From Candidatus Gastranaerophilales bacterium (GTDB lineage: Bacteria; Cyanobacteriota; Vampirovibrionia; Gastranaerophilales; Gastranaerophilaceae), in assembly GCA_944323995.1 (NCBI GenBank), contig CALUUN010000034.1, positions 62,001-126,000 of the forward strand: a stretch of DNA of 64,000 nucleotides. The letters run 5' to 3'. The notes below the pieces were generated by a model. The model saw only the letters and a program-made list of their open reading frames with translations, ran no database searches and was not told the DNA's origin. The translations under genes were made by a program, and so were the position numbers. The first letter of the stretch is position 1; every line of letters begins with the position of its first letter. Below, piece after piece: positions 1 to 8,996 of the stretch.

Positions 1-314
1 TCCTGCAAAGATAATTTTTTAGAAGGGTTTTTCAGAAAGTCTTCATAAAGCCTGTCGGCTTTCTTTATGATTTCATCCATCTCATTTTTTGTTTTGGGAA
101 CTTCTGCCGCCAGATAAGTTTCTACTTCAGATTTATAGTGTTTAGTGAAGAACATGCAATTATGTTTTTTCGCATATTCTTGCAAATTAGTTATTTGATA
201 ATACAAGAACTGCATATGACCGCTCATAACAATATGCGGAAGCTGTCTTAAAAATACAAAGCTGCCGAAAAATAAAAATACTAAAATTGATATAATTATT
301 AATTTGTTTTTCAT
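1..314 (-). CDS. Membrane-anchored hypothetical protein (C-terminus off the window)
   Basis: The frame is open from ATG at 314 to the left edge, giving 104 visible residues. It begins MKNKLIIISILVFLFFGSF, a short basic start followed by a hydrophobic stretch that reads as a signal anchor or signal peptide. The rest is soluble and charged (KKHNCMFFTKHYKSEVETY...). I do not recognise a family. The gene is truncated by the window, not by a stop codon. Confidence 0.6.
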   Translation of the reverse strand, partial: MKNKLIIISILVFLFFGSFVFLRQLPHIVMSGHMQFLYYQITNLQEYAKKHNCMFFTKHYKSEVETYLAAEVPKTKNEMDEIIKKADRLYEDFLKNPSKKLSLQ

Positions 315-357
315 TTAAAATTCCTGTATTTAATTTAGCATATTATTCTTTATGTAA

Positions 358-727
358 GAACCCGTGTCTGCGACAGCAGGCAGAATTTAAGCACTGCTAT
401 CGCAAGACGGGAAAGAGATACGCAGATGATAAATCAAACTGCACTCTTTTGCTCCCGGCGTCTGCCGGAGACAAGTCCCCTTAAACTTACGTCCGAAACG
501 GTTCACGGTGATTTAGCCATACGCATCATGCTGACTTGTCTATTAATTAATCTATATATAAACCGGTTGAAGAACAGACGCCACCCTGCTCTTGAGGGAT
601 ACATAATGCATTGCCCACCGCTCGTCTGGCATCTACGAGCTACGACAACCGGCTTGTCTGATTATGAGGACTCCCGCACCCCTCTGTCAGCTTACTGCTC
701 CGGAAGGGAGATTTACCGTATCAGACA
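358..727 (-). ncRNA. Structured non-coding RNA candidate, family not recognised
   Basis: About 370 nt between two minus-strand genes that is GC-richer than its surroundings and dense in long-range complementarity. Helices seen: 720-726 with 656-662 (7 bp), 646-652 with 563-569 (7 bp), 533-541 with 469-477 (9 bp), a CCGGC/GCCGG hairpin at 455-468, and a long near-perfect arm 394-411 with 361-380. The minus orientation is preferred because TTGTCG (750-755) and TATAAT (728-733), spaced 16 nt, lie just upstream. I compared it by eye with RNase P RNA, tmRNA, SRP RNA, 6S RNA and a group I intron and found none of their hallmark sequences. A 113-codon open frame crosses it on the plus strand but does not look like protein. 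Confidence 0.55.
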
Positions 728-767
728 ATTATATAATAAACTCTTGTTACGACAAAAATGGTCGTAA
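728..767 (-). promoter_or_regulatory. Promoter of the structured RNA with palindromic operator
   Basis: Read on the minus strand, -35 TTGTCG (755-750) and -10 TATAAT (733-728) are separated by 16 nt. The -35 sits inside a perfect inverted repeat, TTACGAC-N7-GTCGTAA, at 747-767. Nearly the same sequence (18 of 20 positions) recurs at 4671-4690 upstream of the WYL regulator gene. A common DNA-binding protein, possibly that regulator, is an inference. Confidence 0.5.
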
Positions 768-771
768 TATG

Positions 772-1326
772 TTAGTATAAGTAATCTGAAATCTTATCCA
801 TATACATTTTTGCTTTTTTTATATTAAAAGTTTGAGCATATACTTCTTTAAGATTATAGTTATTTACAAATGGGGACAAAATTTTATAAAATTCTTTTAA
901 AAATATTTTTTTGTCAATTAAAATATCACATTCTATTTTGTATAAATTTAAATCATAATCATCTATAATATTATTTGCAAATGATGCATATAACTCATAA
1001 TCATGTGCAAAAATAAATCTTATATTCTTTTCGTCTATGCTCTTGACATATAATAAAGGTAAACTACCCTCATTGTCAGGGAAAAAAGCAATATCATCCT
1101 TTAAATTTATAATTTCTGCTAAAAATTGAATTAAATCAAAAGTATCTGTCATTACTGTGCTGTATTGAATATAAAATTTCTTTTTATCTTTTTCTAAATC
1201 AATATAAACCCAACCATTTTGCTCTTTGATTGTTAAAACAGAGAAGTTGCTATATTGGTTTGGTTTTGATTGATTAACAAAATCTATAATTTCATTTTCA
1301 GTATTTATATCGCCTATTATTATCAT
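772..1326 (-). CDS. Immunity-type hypothetical protein
   Basis: 184 residues, ATG with a strong AGGAGG Shine-Dalgarno. Residues about 65-150 (FLAEIINLKDDIAFF... LLYVKSIDEKNIRFIF... IDKKIFLKEFYKI) align by eye with the C-terminal part of the next gene upstream (1408-2583), so the two are paralogues over one domain. Small acidic single-domain proteins repeated in tandem like this are typical of immunity proteins of polymorphic toxin systems. That role is inference from context. No signal peptide or membrane segment is present. It is the last gene of the minus-strand cluster that begins near 4638. Confidence 0.6.
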   Translation of the reverse strand: MIIIGDINTENEIIDFVNQSKPNQYSNFSVLTIKEQNGWVYIDLEKDKKKFYIQYSTVMTDTFDLIQFLAEIINLKDDIAFFPDNEGSLPLLYVKSIDEKNIRFIFAHDYELYASFANNIIDDYDLNLYKIECDILIDKKIFLKEFYKILSPFVNNYNLKEVYAQTFNIKKAKMYMDKISDYLY

Positions 1327-1407
1327 TCAAATTCCTCCTGATATTTTTCTTTTATCAATTTACAGATTTCAATGAGGTGATTGAGATTACAGAGATATAT
1401 AAAAATT

Positions 1408-2583
1408 TTAAAGATATTGCTCTATTATAGGAGAACCTTTTTGTAATTCGATAAATTGGTTTAACATCCAATTGCAAGTATATTGTTTCGTGTCAGTATT
1501 TTTTATAACATTTTTAATTGTCGAATAGAATGTTCTTATAAAATTTTTTTTGTCTGTAATTATATCTTGTCGTATTTTATATGCTTCTGTTTCTATATAT
1601 TTCGAAAATTGCTTTCTTTGTGATAAATGTATAAATCTAATTTTGTCATTTATTTTTTTTACAAATAGAAATGTATCAGGACCTTCTTCTTCACAATAAA
1701 AATATATCTCATCTTCTTTTGAAATTATAATTGCTTCTAAAAATCTTAACAAATGTGCCGGAGTATTAACTGCTTCAGCAAGCCAGAATATACTTTTTCC
1801 ATAATCAGTTTCAAATAAAAATTCTAAATCAACATAATACGCATTTGCTATGGTTATGTTGAGTTTGTTCGTTTCAATCGGGATTGAAGTTTCTATTAAT
1901 TGTTCAAATGTAATTTTTTCATTTTTGCTATATTCATTCCAGGTTTGTTTGGAAAAATCTTGAACAATTTGCCATATAGGTGTTTCCTTTAAATTCATAT
2001 AATCAGTATCAGAAGAAATTTCCAGTTGATACCCGTTTTCAAAAACAAAAATTATCTCATCATACATATCTTCTCCTTGCTTTCGATAATGAGATACACA
2101 TTCATTTGGGTGACAAGTACGACGGATTTGAATATCTGACAATTTTTGTCCGATAATATTTTTTGTATAGTATTTGCTGATATCTTTCCAAGTTAAACAG
2201 CTATCAATACAGGATATTTCTTCAAATAATGTTAAAGTGTTCAGTCCTATTTGTGCATTACTAAATTCGCAATAATTTATTTCAAAATGAATATTTCCAA
2301 AACACAAAACCAAAGGTTCATCAAGACTAAGAGAAACATTATGTGTTGGACTTGTGGAGATAGGTTCTTCATACATATTTTCTTCAACAAACCACTCATT
2401 TTCATCCGCATACTTAACACAGCGATTTTCTTGTTCATCTATGCCGGTGCTGGTATAGATATGCCCCCTAATCATAATTTTATCAAGAGGTTTACCAATC
2501 AATTCTTTTTTTAGAACTCCCAGAAATTCCGAAAGTTCTTTTGCTGTATAGTAGTTTTTGGTGTTCCATTTGCAATTTGACAT
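1408..2583 (-). CDS. Multidomain immunity-like protein
   Basis: 391 residues with SD GAGGT. The N-terminal half holds two copies of one unit: GKPLDKIMIRGHIY...LVLCFGNIHFEINY (about residues 30-110) and GQKLSDIQIRRTCHP...IIFVFENGYQLEI (about 145-195). The C-terminal part (about 265-360; LRFLEAIIISKEDEIYFY, KIRFIHL, TDKKNFIRTFYS) matches the protein encoded at 772-1326. The architecture suggests fusion of separate immunity-type domains, as in poly-immunity proteins. No toxin partner is visible nearby, so function is inferred only. Confidence 0.6.
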   Translation of the reverse strand: MSNCKWNTKNYYTAKELSEFLGVLKKELIGKPLDKIMIRGHIYTSTGIDEQENRCVKYADENEWFVEENMYEEPISTSPTHNVSLSLDEPLVLCFGNIHFEINYCEFSNAQIGLNTLTLFEEISCIDSCLTWKDISKYYTKNIIGQKLSDIQIRRTCHPNECVSHYRKQGEDMYDEIIFVFENGYQLEISSDTDYMNLKETPIWQIVQDFSKQTWNEYSKNEKITFEQLIETSIPIETNKLNITIANAYYVDLEFLFETDYGKSIFWLAEAVNTPAHLLRFLEAIIISKEDEIYFYCEEEGPDTFLFVKKINDKIRFIHLSQRKQFSKYIETEAYKIRQDIITDKKNFIRTFYSTIKNVIKNTDTKQYTCNWMLNQFIELQKGSPIIEQYL

Positions 2584-2606
2584 ATTTTTAACCTCACATA
2601 ATAGTA

Positions 2607-3062
2607 TTACAGAAGCTTATCAGGTGTATTTTTTATCTTCTCTAAAAATATCCTGTATTTATCGGGTTGAAATTCATAAGAAAGAGGAAAATCCCAATTC
2701 TGTATGGTTCTAAAATGTTTCCAAATAATACTGGAGCCTGTATTAAAAATTTTTACACGAGCAGAAGAACACTCTGATTCACCACATGTACAACAAAGAA
2801 TCGGCGTTTCTCTTTTTCCGTTTGAAACTTCTGCTTTTACCAACCCTTTATATAATTCGGAAGGCATCAGGTAAATATAATCTCCTGGTTCAAATGTTGT
2901 TAAATCAGGTTCCTGTTTCGCAAAGATATTTTCGTAATATGATAAAATCTTCAAAAGCTCTTCTCCATTTATCAATATCTTGCATCGATTTAATTTCTCC
3001 GGGAAAATAAAATCTTTTTCAGATTCTTCAATTATTACATCTAATGTGTCATACTTTTTCAT
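2607..3062 (-). CDS. Hypothetical protein with CCTCGESEC motif
   Basis: 151 residues. The distinctive feature is LCCTCGESECSSARVKIF near residues 88-105 followed by a tryptophan-rich stretch (IIWKHFRTIQNWDF). Paired cysteines of this kind can form a small metal site, but no geometry can be proved from sequence. It sits 6 nt downstream of the WG-repeat gene and is probably co-transcribed with the immunity-like genes. SD AGGT precedes the ATG. Function unknown; membership of the immunity cluster is inferred from position. Confidence 0.55.
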   Translation of the reverse strand: MKKYDTLDVIIEESEKDFIFPEKLNRCKILINGEELLKILSYYENIFAKQEPDLTTFEPGDYIYLMPSELYKGLVKAEVSNGKRETPILCCTCGESECSSARVKIFNTGSSIIWKHFRTIQNWDFPLSYEFQPDKYRIFLEKIKNTPDKLL

Positions 3063-3067
3063 TTTTG

Positions 3068-4638
3068 TTACCTAACTATTTCATACTCAAATACTTCAAC
3101 ACCCGGTTTTTTATTACAAATGATTGTCCTATTATTGCAGACTTGTATATTGTAATATTTGGGCTCTAAGATAATAGTACCGTCTTTTTTGCATAATCCA
3201 CAAGAATTTTCAATATTTTTATCTATACAAACAGTATAAAGATTGTCGTTTTTTAAAAAGATTTTATCGTATATAGCAGGTATTATTATATTTCCGTCTA
3301 TACTTTTTACTCCTATTTTTTCATTTTGTTTAAACAAGTATCTTTTTCTTTTAAAATCAACTTCTTCTATATAATTCATGCTAGCAATATCATTTGCTTC
3401 GCAATTTGCAAGAATAGTTCCGTTTTTATTAATAAGTCCGAATATTTTTTTGCCGTTTCTGTCAATCTTTGTTTCATAAGGATATTTAAATGTATTTATC
3501 CTTGTATAATTGGATTTAAATATTTCTTTGCCTGTTTTATCTATTATTTTTTCAACTGTATAACCTAATTTTTTATCAAAAATTTCTACTAGTATGTTTC
3601 CGTCTTTAAGAAAGGTTACATCATCAAACATTGGTTTAAACAAAATTTTATTTTGGTTTAAATCATAAATTCCTAAAGGAATATCTTCCATCGTGTTTTT
3701 TTCACGATACGTAAATAATCCATTATAATAATCATAGTATATATCTTCAAAAACCGGTTCTGTTGCAAATCTCCCATTACGGTCAATAACAGCCCATTTA
3801 CCATTTCTCCAGCCACCGACATGGACTGCAAAATAGTCTTTACATTCACTCCAATCGTCATTTACAAACCTCTTAATTTCATCATATATGCAGGGAATAA
3901 TTTCGTTGCCCTGTTTGTCAATAACGCCCCACAACTCTTCTTCCGTCCATATTTTCCTTGATTATATTCATTATCCCATTTTTTATCAATGGTCCATTTT
4001 CCTTTTGCAACTATTGCTCTATCACCTATAAAGTCAAATGCATAAATATATTGCGGTTTTATTACCTCTTTACCATTTTTATCAACATAACCCCAATATC
4101 CCGCAAACTCAGGATATTCTGAATGATAAGCTAAGTATTCCCAGCTGATATTTAACAAAGAAACTCTAGCCAACCCTTCTGAAAAATTTTCAAGTCTTTG
4201 GTATTGATTTTTCAAATATAATTCATTTCCGTTTTTATCAACATAAAGCCATTCTTTCCCATTGTAGACCGGGGCATAACCATTATTGAAGTCGTTTGCA
4301 TATTTATATTTTGGAGGAATTATAACTTCAATATTTTTATTCAAAAAACCATACCCTTTTCCGTTTATCCCTATACAACACATTTCATTTTCCCAATCAC
4401 CCATGTAATCAAACTCTAAATCAGTCAATCTTTTACCTTCATACGATACAAAAGTTGATTTTCCTTCGCAATTAAAAGATTCACCATCTAATAAAACTTT
4501 TAACACATTGATATCAGGCTTTTCGTAAACAGATTTAACATTCCAACACCATTTTTTTGTTACTTTTATATGCTCGTCGTTGAATATAACTTCATTGCAA
4601 AAGGTTGGGTTTGCTGAATATTTATATTTATCATTCAT
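3068..4638 (-). pseudogene. WG-repeat protein, split by a single frameshift
   Basis: Two overlapping frames together encode one WG-repeat protein of about 520 residues. The 5' part (4638 to about 3955) carries repeats such as GYGFLNKNIEVIIPPKY and GYWGYVDKNGKEVIKPQY. The 3' part (about 3955 to 3068) continues with LWGVIDKQGNEIIPCIYDEI and GKWAVIDRNGRF. At 3952-3955 there is a run of four T (A on the coding strand); adding one base joins NQGK to IWTEEELWGVIDKQG without loss. Either the gene is a recent pseudogene or a homopolymer sequencing error is present. The start at 4638 is preferred because GAGGTGAT precedes it. WG repeats are beta-rich and common in surface, effector and immunity contexts. 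Confidence 0.7.
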
Positions 4639-4670
4639 ATTTATCACCTCAATTATATCCTAACTTAACA

Positions 4671-4702
4671 TTACGGCAAAAATGGTCATATTGGTGTATA
4701 AT
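4671..4702 (+). promoter_or_regulatory. Operator-like element and -10 box of the WYL gene
   Basis: TTACGGC-N7-GTCATAT (4671-4691) is an imperfect copy of the perfect palindrome at 747-767 and sits just upstream of TATAAT (4697-4702). The WYL gene starts at 4725 after an AGGAG ribosome-binding site. The position suits autoregulation, and could also influence the divergent WG-repeat gene starting at 4638. Confidence 0.45.
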
Positions 4703-4724
4703 AAATATAGTTTAGGAGAAAATT

Positions 4725-5699
4725 ATGTCGGATAAGCCAAGATACTCAAGAATATCAGATATTTTAGACCTTGCGATTTTTATGTCATCAAAAATTCAAG
4801 GGGTCACAATAACAGAAATCGCGCAAAGATACAATGTTTCCCGAAGAACTGCTGAGCGTATGCGCGACAGTTTGACCTGTATTTTCCCGTCTGTTGATGA
4901 AATCGAAACAAACGACAATCAAAAACACTGGGGATTTATTAATTATTCCATCTCAAACCTGATTTCATTTACACCCAAAGAGATTGCAAATATTGAGCAG
5001 CTTCAAAGACGCACTACAAATAAAGAGATGAAAGAAGAACTCGGTAAAACCGTTGAAAAACTTAAATCCCTGAACAGAAAACACGCACTGCCTTTAGAAA
5101 ACAATATTGAACTTTATATGCAGACAGAAGGCTACGCCGTTCGCCAGATGCCGCAATACAAAATCAGCCTTGAAATATTAGAGGTTATTCGTGAAGCAGT
5201 TCAGCATTCAAAAATGGTTACAGGCATTTATCACAACAAAGAACGATTGATTGAGCCTTTAGGAATGATTTACGGGGAAAAAATTTATCTTGTTGCAAAA
5301 GAAAAAGCAAAGGGTGACGGGATTTATAATTATCTTTTGCACAAATTTGAGAATTTGAAACTAACAGACAAAACCTTTGATAAAGGTGATTTTGACTTGC
5401 AGGAATATACAAATTTATCCTTTGGTGTTTATCACAGTGACATTCTGGAGGTAGAACTTTTGTTTTCGCAAGATTTGGCACAGGAAGCAAGCCAATTCAA
5501 TTTTCATCCGACACAATCAGGGAAATGGAACGACGATGGAACTTATACGGTTTATTTTAAAGCAAGCGGCAGCAGGGAAATTATATGGCACGTGTTTCGC
5601 TGGGGCGCCGGATGTAAGATTGTTGCACCGGAATCCCTTAAAGAAGAATATAAAAAATATTTGAAAGAAAACTTAGAAAATTATTTTAAATTTTTATGA
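4725..5699 (+). CDS. WYL-domain transcriptional regulator
   Basis: 324 residues. The N-terminal winged helix (about 10-60; SRISDILDLAIF...ITEIAQRYNVSRRTAERMRD) is a DeoR/HTH_11-type DNA-binding domain. A middle WYL region (about 150-225; VTGIYHNKERLIEPLGMIYGEKIYLVAKEK) and a C-terminal WCX-type segment (GSREIIWHVFRWGAGCKIVAPESLKEEY, 285-312) complete the family architecture. WYL proteins are known to bind ligands including nucleic acids and are frequently found beside CRISPR-Cas loci. This one directly precedes the CRISPR array. SD AGGAG; an operator-like palindrome lies at its promoter. Control of the locus or of defence is inference. Confidence 0.88.
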   Translation: MSDKPRYSRISDILDLAIFMSSKIQGVTITEIAQRYNVSRRTAERMRDSLTCIFPSVDEIETNDNQKHWGFINYSISNLISFTPKEIANIEQLQRRTTNKEMKEELGKTVEKLKSLNRKHALPLENNIELYMQTEGYAVRQMPQYKISLEILEVIREAVQHSKMVTGIYHNKERLIEPLGMIYGEKIYLVAKEKAKGDGIYNYLLHKFENLKLTDKTFDKGDFDLQEYTNLSFGVYHSDILEVELLFSQDLAQEASQFNFHPTQSGKWNDDGTYTVYFKASGSREIIWHVFRWGAGCKIVAPESLKEEYKKYLKENLENYFKFL

Positions 5700-5800
5700 T
5701 GTATCTGCTATATAATTTAAAACAAAAGTCGTTGCACAAATAAATATATTAATTTATTGTTTTGTATAATCTTCAGGAGTGAATATCTTTGTGCGACTTC

Positions 5801-8606
5801 GTTATAGTTTCCTTTCGAAAGTATTTATTGTATAATTTTTATTGCAGTATTGATAATATATCTATCGTTATAGTTTCCTTTCGAAAGTATTTATTGTATA
5901 ATTTGGCTTGGCGTCATTAGCCCTGCTTTTGAGTTATAGTTTCCTTTCGAAAGTATTTATTGTATAATGCAATAACCCCAGACTTCATCATCAGACTCGT
6001 TATAGTTTCCTTTCGAAAGTATTTATTGTATAATATAATACGGCTTTTCTCTGTTGCGGTAATTGTTATAGTTTCCTTTCGAAAGTATTTATTGTATAAT
6101 GCATTGTAGATTTCATTCATTTTGTCGAAGTTATAGTTTCCTTTCGAAAGTATTTATTGTATAATATGATGGAATATTCACCGCTCAAAGGTATAGTTAT
6201 AGTTTCCTTTCGAAAGTATTTATTGTATAATTCAAGACCGGCCTCATACCAAAGTGGATAGTTATAGTTTCCTTTCGAAAGTATTTATTGTATAATTGAT
6301 TATATATATATTCTACCATGCGGGTGTTATAGTTTCCTTTCGAAAGTATTTATTGTATAATCCTTAAACGTTGCAAGGATTGAGCATTAGCGTTATAGTT
6401 TCCTTTCGAAAGTATTTATTGTATAATATAGTTAGAATTAAATGTAATCGACATTTCGTTATAGTTTCCTTTCGAAAGTATTTATTGTATAATCAGGCAA
6501 CTGGTCTGCTGCAACGAATACAGGTTATAGTTTCCTTTCGAAAGTATTTATTGTATAATTTAGACATCTTCAAAAATAATCTTTCGTAAGTTATAGTTTC
6601 CTTTCGAAAGTATTTATTGTATAATAATACGAAAGCTCACAACGCTGTTCGTCGCGTTATAGTTTCCTTTCGAAAGTATTTATTGTATAATGAAACCGTG
6701 ACGAGATGAAGCACCGTAAATGTTATAGTTTCCTTTCGAAAGTATTTATTGTATAATTACAGTCAGGGTTAGCAACCTTGCCACCGTGTTATAGTTTCCT
6801 TTCGAAAGTATTTATTGTATAATCATTCTTTAATCATTAAATCAACTTTTTCTGTTATAGTTTCCTTTCGAAAGTATTTATTGTATAATTAATCCTTCTG
6901 TGTGTCGCTCCTGTATCTTGTTATAGTTTCCTTTCGAAAGTATTTATTGTATAATTACAGATGTCGAACCGGAGGCATAAATGCAGTTATAGTTTCCTTT
7001 CGAAAGTATTTATTGTATAATTATTTTGGAAGAACAATTAACACCGTAATTGTTATAGTTTCCTTTCGAAAGTATTTATTGTATAATCAATGCCCGAACA
7101 ACCCGATGAATGCTTGAGTTATAGTTTCCTTTCGAAAGTATTTATTGTATAATAAAGTCAGATGACCAGAAATACATTCGCTAGTTATAGTTTCCTTTCG
7201 AAAGTATTTATTGTATAATTCCGGATCAAGTCCATGTTCTATGCATCTTGTTATAGTTTCCTTTCGAAAGTATTTATTGTATAATATCATATCGTCTGTG
7301 TGCATTGAGTAGATTGTTATAGTTTCCTTTCGAAAGTATTTATTGTATAATATCATATCGTCTGTGTGCATTGAGTAGATTGTTATAGTTTCCTTTCGAA
7401 AGTATTTATTGTATAATTTCTTTTGATTCTTCTTCCCAAACTTCTCTAGTTATAGTTTCCTTTCGAAAGTATTTATTGTATAATTTTAAATTTTTAAATT
7501 CCTTTCATTCAAGGTTATAGTTTCCTTTCGAAAGTATTTATTGTATAATCAATACCATCAGCTTTATAACCTTCTTGTTGTTATAGTTTCCTTTCGAAAG
7601 TATTTATTGTATAATGGTAAAACTGGCTCTTATGGCTTCTGTTAAGTTATAGTTTCCTTTCGAAAGTATTTATTGTATAATCTATTAGCCGTTTGAGTTT
7701 TCCACGTTACTTGTTATAGTTTCCTTTCGAAAGTATTTATTGTATAATTCATTAAACGGTGGATTGCACCAAGAAAAAGTTATAGTTTCCTTTCGAAAGT
7801 ATTTATTGTATAATCCGTCACCCTGTTTATACATAACCTCAACAGTTATAGTTTCCTTTCGAAAGTATTTATTGTATAATTGTAAACGGTAATGTACTTG
7901 ATGATTCCATGTTATAGTTTCCTTTCGAAAGTATTTATTGTATAATTCAGATACTGTACAGCCGGAGCAAATCCAGTTATAGTTTCCTTTCGAAAGTATT
8001 TATTGTATAATCACAGACGCTATTATTAAGCTGGGTGCTGAGTTATAGTTTCCTTTCGAAAGTATTTATTGTATAATTGTTTCTGCCGGCGTTACTATTG
8101 CAGTTGGGTTATAGTTTCCTTTCGAAAGTATTTATTGTATAATATTGAAAACTAAATTTAAATAAGATTGGAGGTTATAGTTTCCTTTCGAAAGTATTTA
8201 TTGTATAATCAAACAAGCCTTGATTATCGTATACAACAGGGTTATAGTTTCCTTTCGAAAGTATTTATTGTATAATTTTTAAATATTTTAAACCAGGAAC
8301 TTTGCTGTTATAGTTTCCTTTCGAAAGTATTTATTGTATAATACAAACCAGAAATGATAATCGCAGTATAGAGTTATAGTTTCCTTTCGAAAGTATTTAT
8401 TGTATAATATCTTCAACATCATCAACACACATAGCATTGTTATAGTTTCCTTTCGAAAGTATTTATTGTATAATCGCCTGAAAGTATTACAGCAACTATC
8501 AATAGTTATAGTTTCCTTTCGAAAGTATTTATTGTATAATTTTCATCTTTAAAAAGTTGATTATCAAGCGGTTATAGTTTCCTTTCGAAAGTATTTATTG
8601 TATAAT
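5801..8606 (+). CRISPR. Type II-C CRISPR array, 43 repeats, 42 spacers
   Basis: A 36-nt repeat starting GTTATAGTTTCC and ending ATTGTATAAT is repeated without visible variation from 5801-5836 to 8571-8606. Spacers are mostly 30 nt (range 29-31). The repeat contains the palindrome CTTTCGAAAG. Orientation is set by the GTTxTAG start typical of type II repeats and by the tracrRNA anti-repeat at 12999-13030. Spacers 23 (7286-7315) and 24 (7352-7381) are identical. Spacer 22 (7220-7249) equals 11338-11367 inside cas9. Each repeat ends in TATAAT, so internal promoters as in Neisseria type II-C arrays are plausible. Short open frames across the array are artefacts of the repeat. Confidence 0.99.
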
Positions 8607-8663
8607 ACCAAGCTCTAAAATCTAGGATAGACAAGGGGTTTGGTATTTTTATTATAAAAAATT

Positions 8664-8996
8664 TTAGAACAAAAGAAGTTGTTCGCAGCCAATAATTTCT
8701 TCTTTTTCCGGTTTCCCAACAAGAAAAAGCATGCCTCCGTATTGTTTGTCTGTTACCTGAAGAATTCGGACGTTGCCTTCAGGCGGAATAATTTGTTTAA
8801 TTCGACGAATTTCTCTATCTACAATATCTTGCCCGCGGCATGTCCTGCAATAAACAGAAAATTGAAGCATAATAAAACCTTCATTAAGTAATTGTTTTCT
8901 GAAACGGGTTGCTATTTTTCGTTGTTTCTTTTGAGTTACAGGGAGATCAAAGAATACAAATAATCTCATAAAAATATCATTACCTTTTACGCTCAT
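8664..8996 (-). CDS. cas2: CRISPR-associated endonuclease Cas2
   Basis: 110 residues. Cas2 forms the adaptation complex with Cas1 that inserts new spacers. The fold-defining start MRLFVFFDLPV (residues 10-20) and EGFIMLQFSVYCRTC, followed by the VRILQVTDKQYGGMLFLVG strand, match type II Cas2. The ATG at 8996 overlaps the cas1 stop by 4 nt (ATGA), implying translational coupling. An internal ATG at residue 10 with AAAGGT upstream is an alternative start. It ends about 60 nt from the last CRISPR repeat and is convergent with the array. Confidence 0.95.
   Translation of the reverse strand: MSVKGNDIFMRLFVFFDLPVTQKKQRKIATRFRKQLLNEGFIMLQFSVYCRTCRGQDIVDREIRRIKQIIPPEGNVRILQVTDKQYGGMLFLVGKPEKEEIIGCEQLLLF

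Noticed and set aside
358-727. RNase P RNA, tmRNA, SRP RNA or group I intron at this position
   Set aside because: A stretch resembling the ACGGTAAA..CCGGAG part of RNase P RNA is present, but the other conserved blocks (GAGGAAAGTCC, ACAGAA with its partner) are missing or out of order. tmRNA and SRP hallmarks are also absent.
426-767. 113-codon plus-strand open frame
   Set aside because: It crosses the structured RNA candidate, has no ribosome-binding site and its translation looks unlike a protein.
5903-5932. Spacer 2 sharing TCATTAGCCCTGC with 22078-22090
   Set aside because: Only 13 of 30 bases match contiguously; this is within chance for a 64-kb window, unlike spacer 22.
5917-7371. 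Four repetitive open frames (e.g. with LYNKYFRKETIT or VIVSFRKYLLYN units)
   Set aside because: They are translations of the CRISPR repeat on either strand, not genes.
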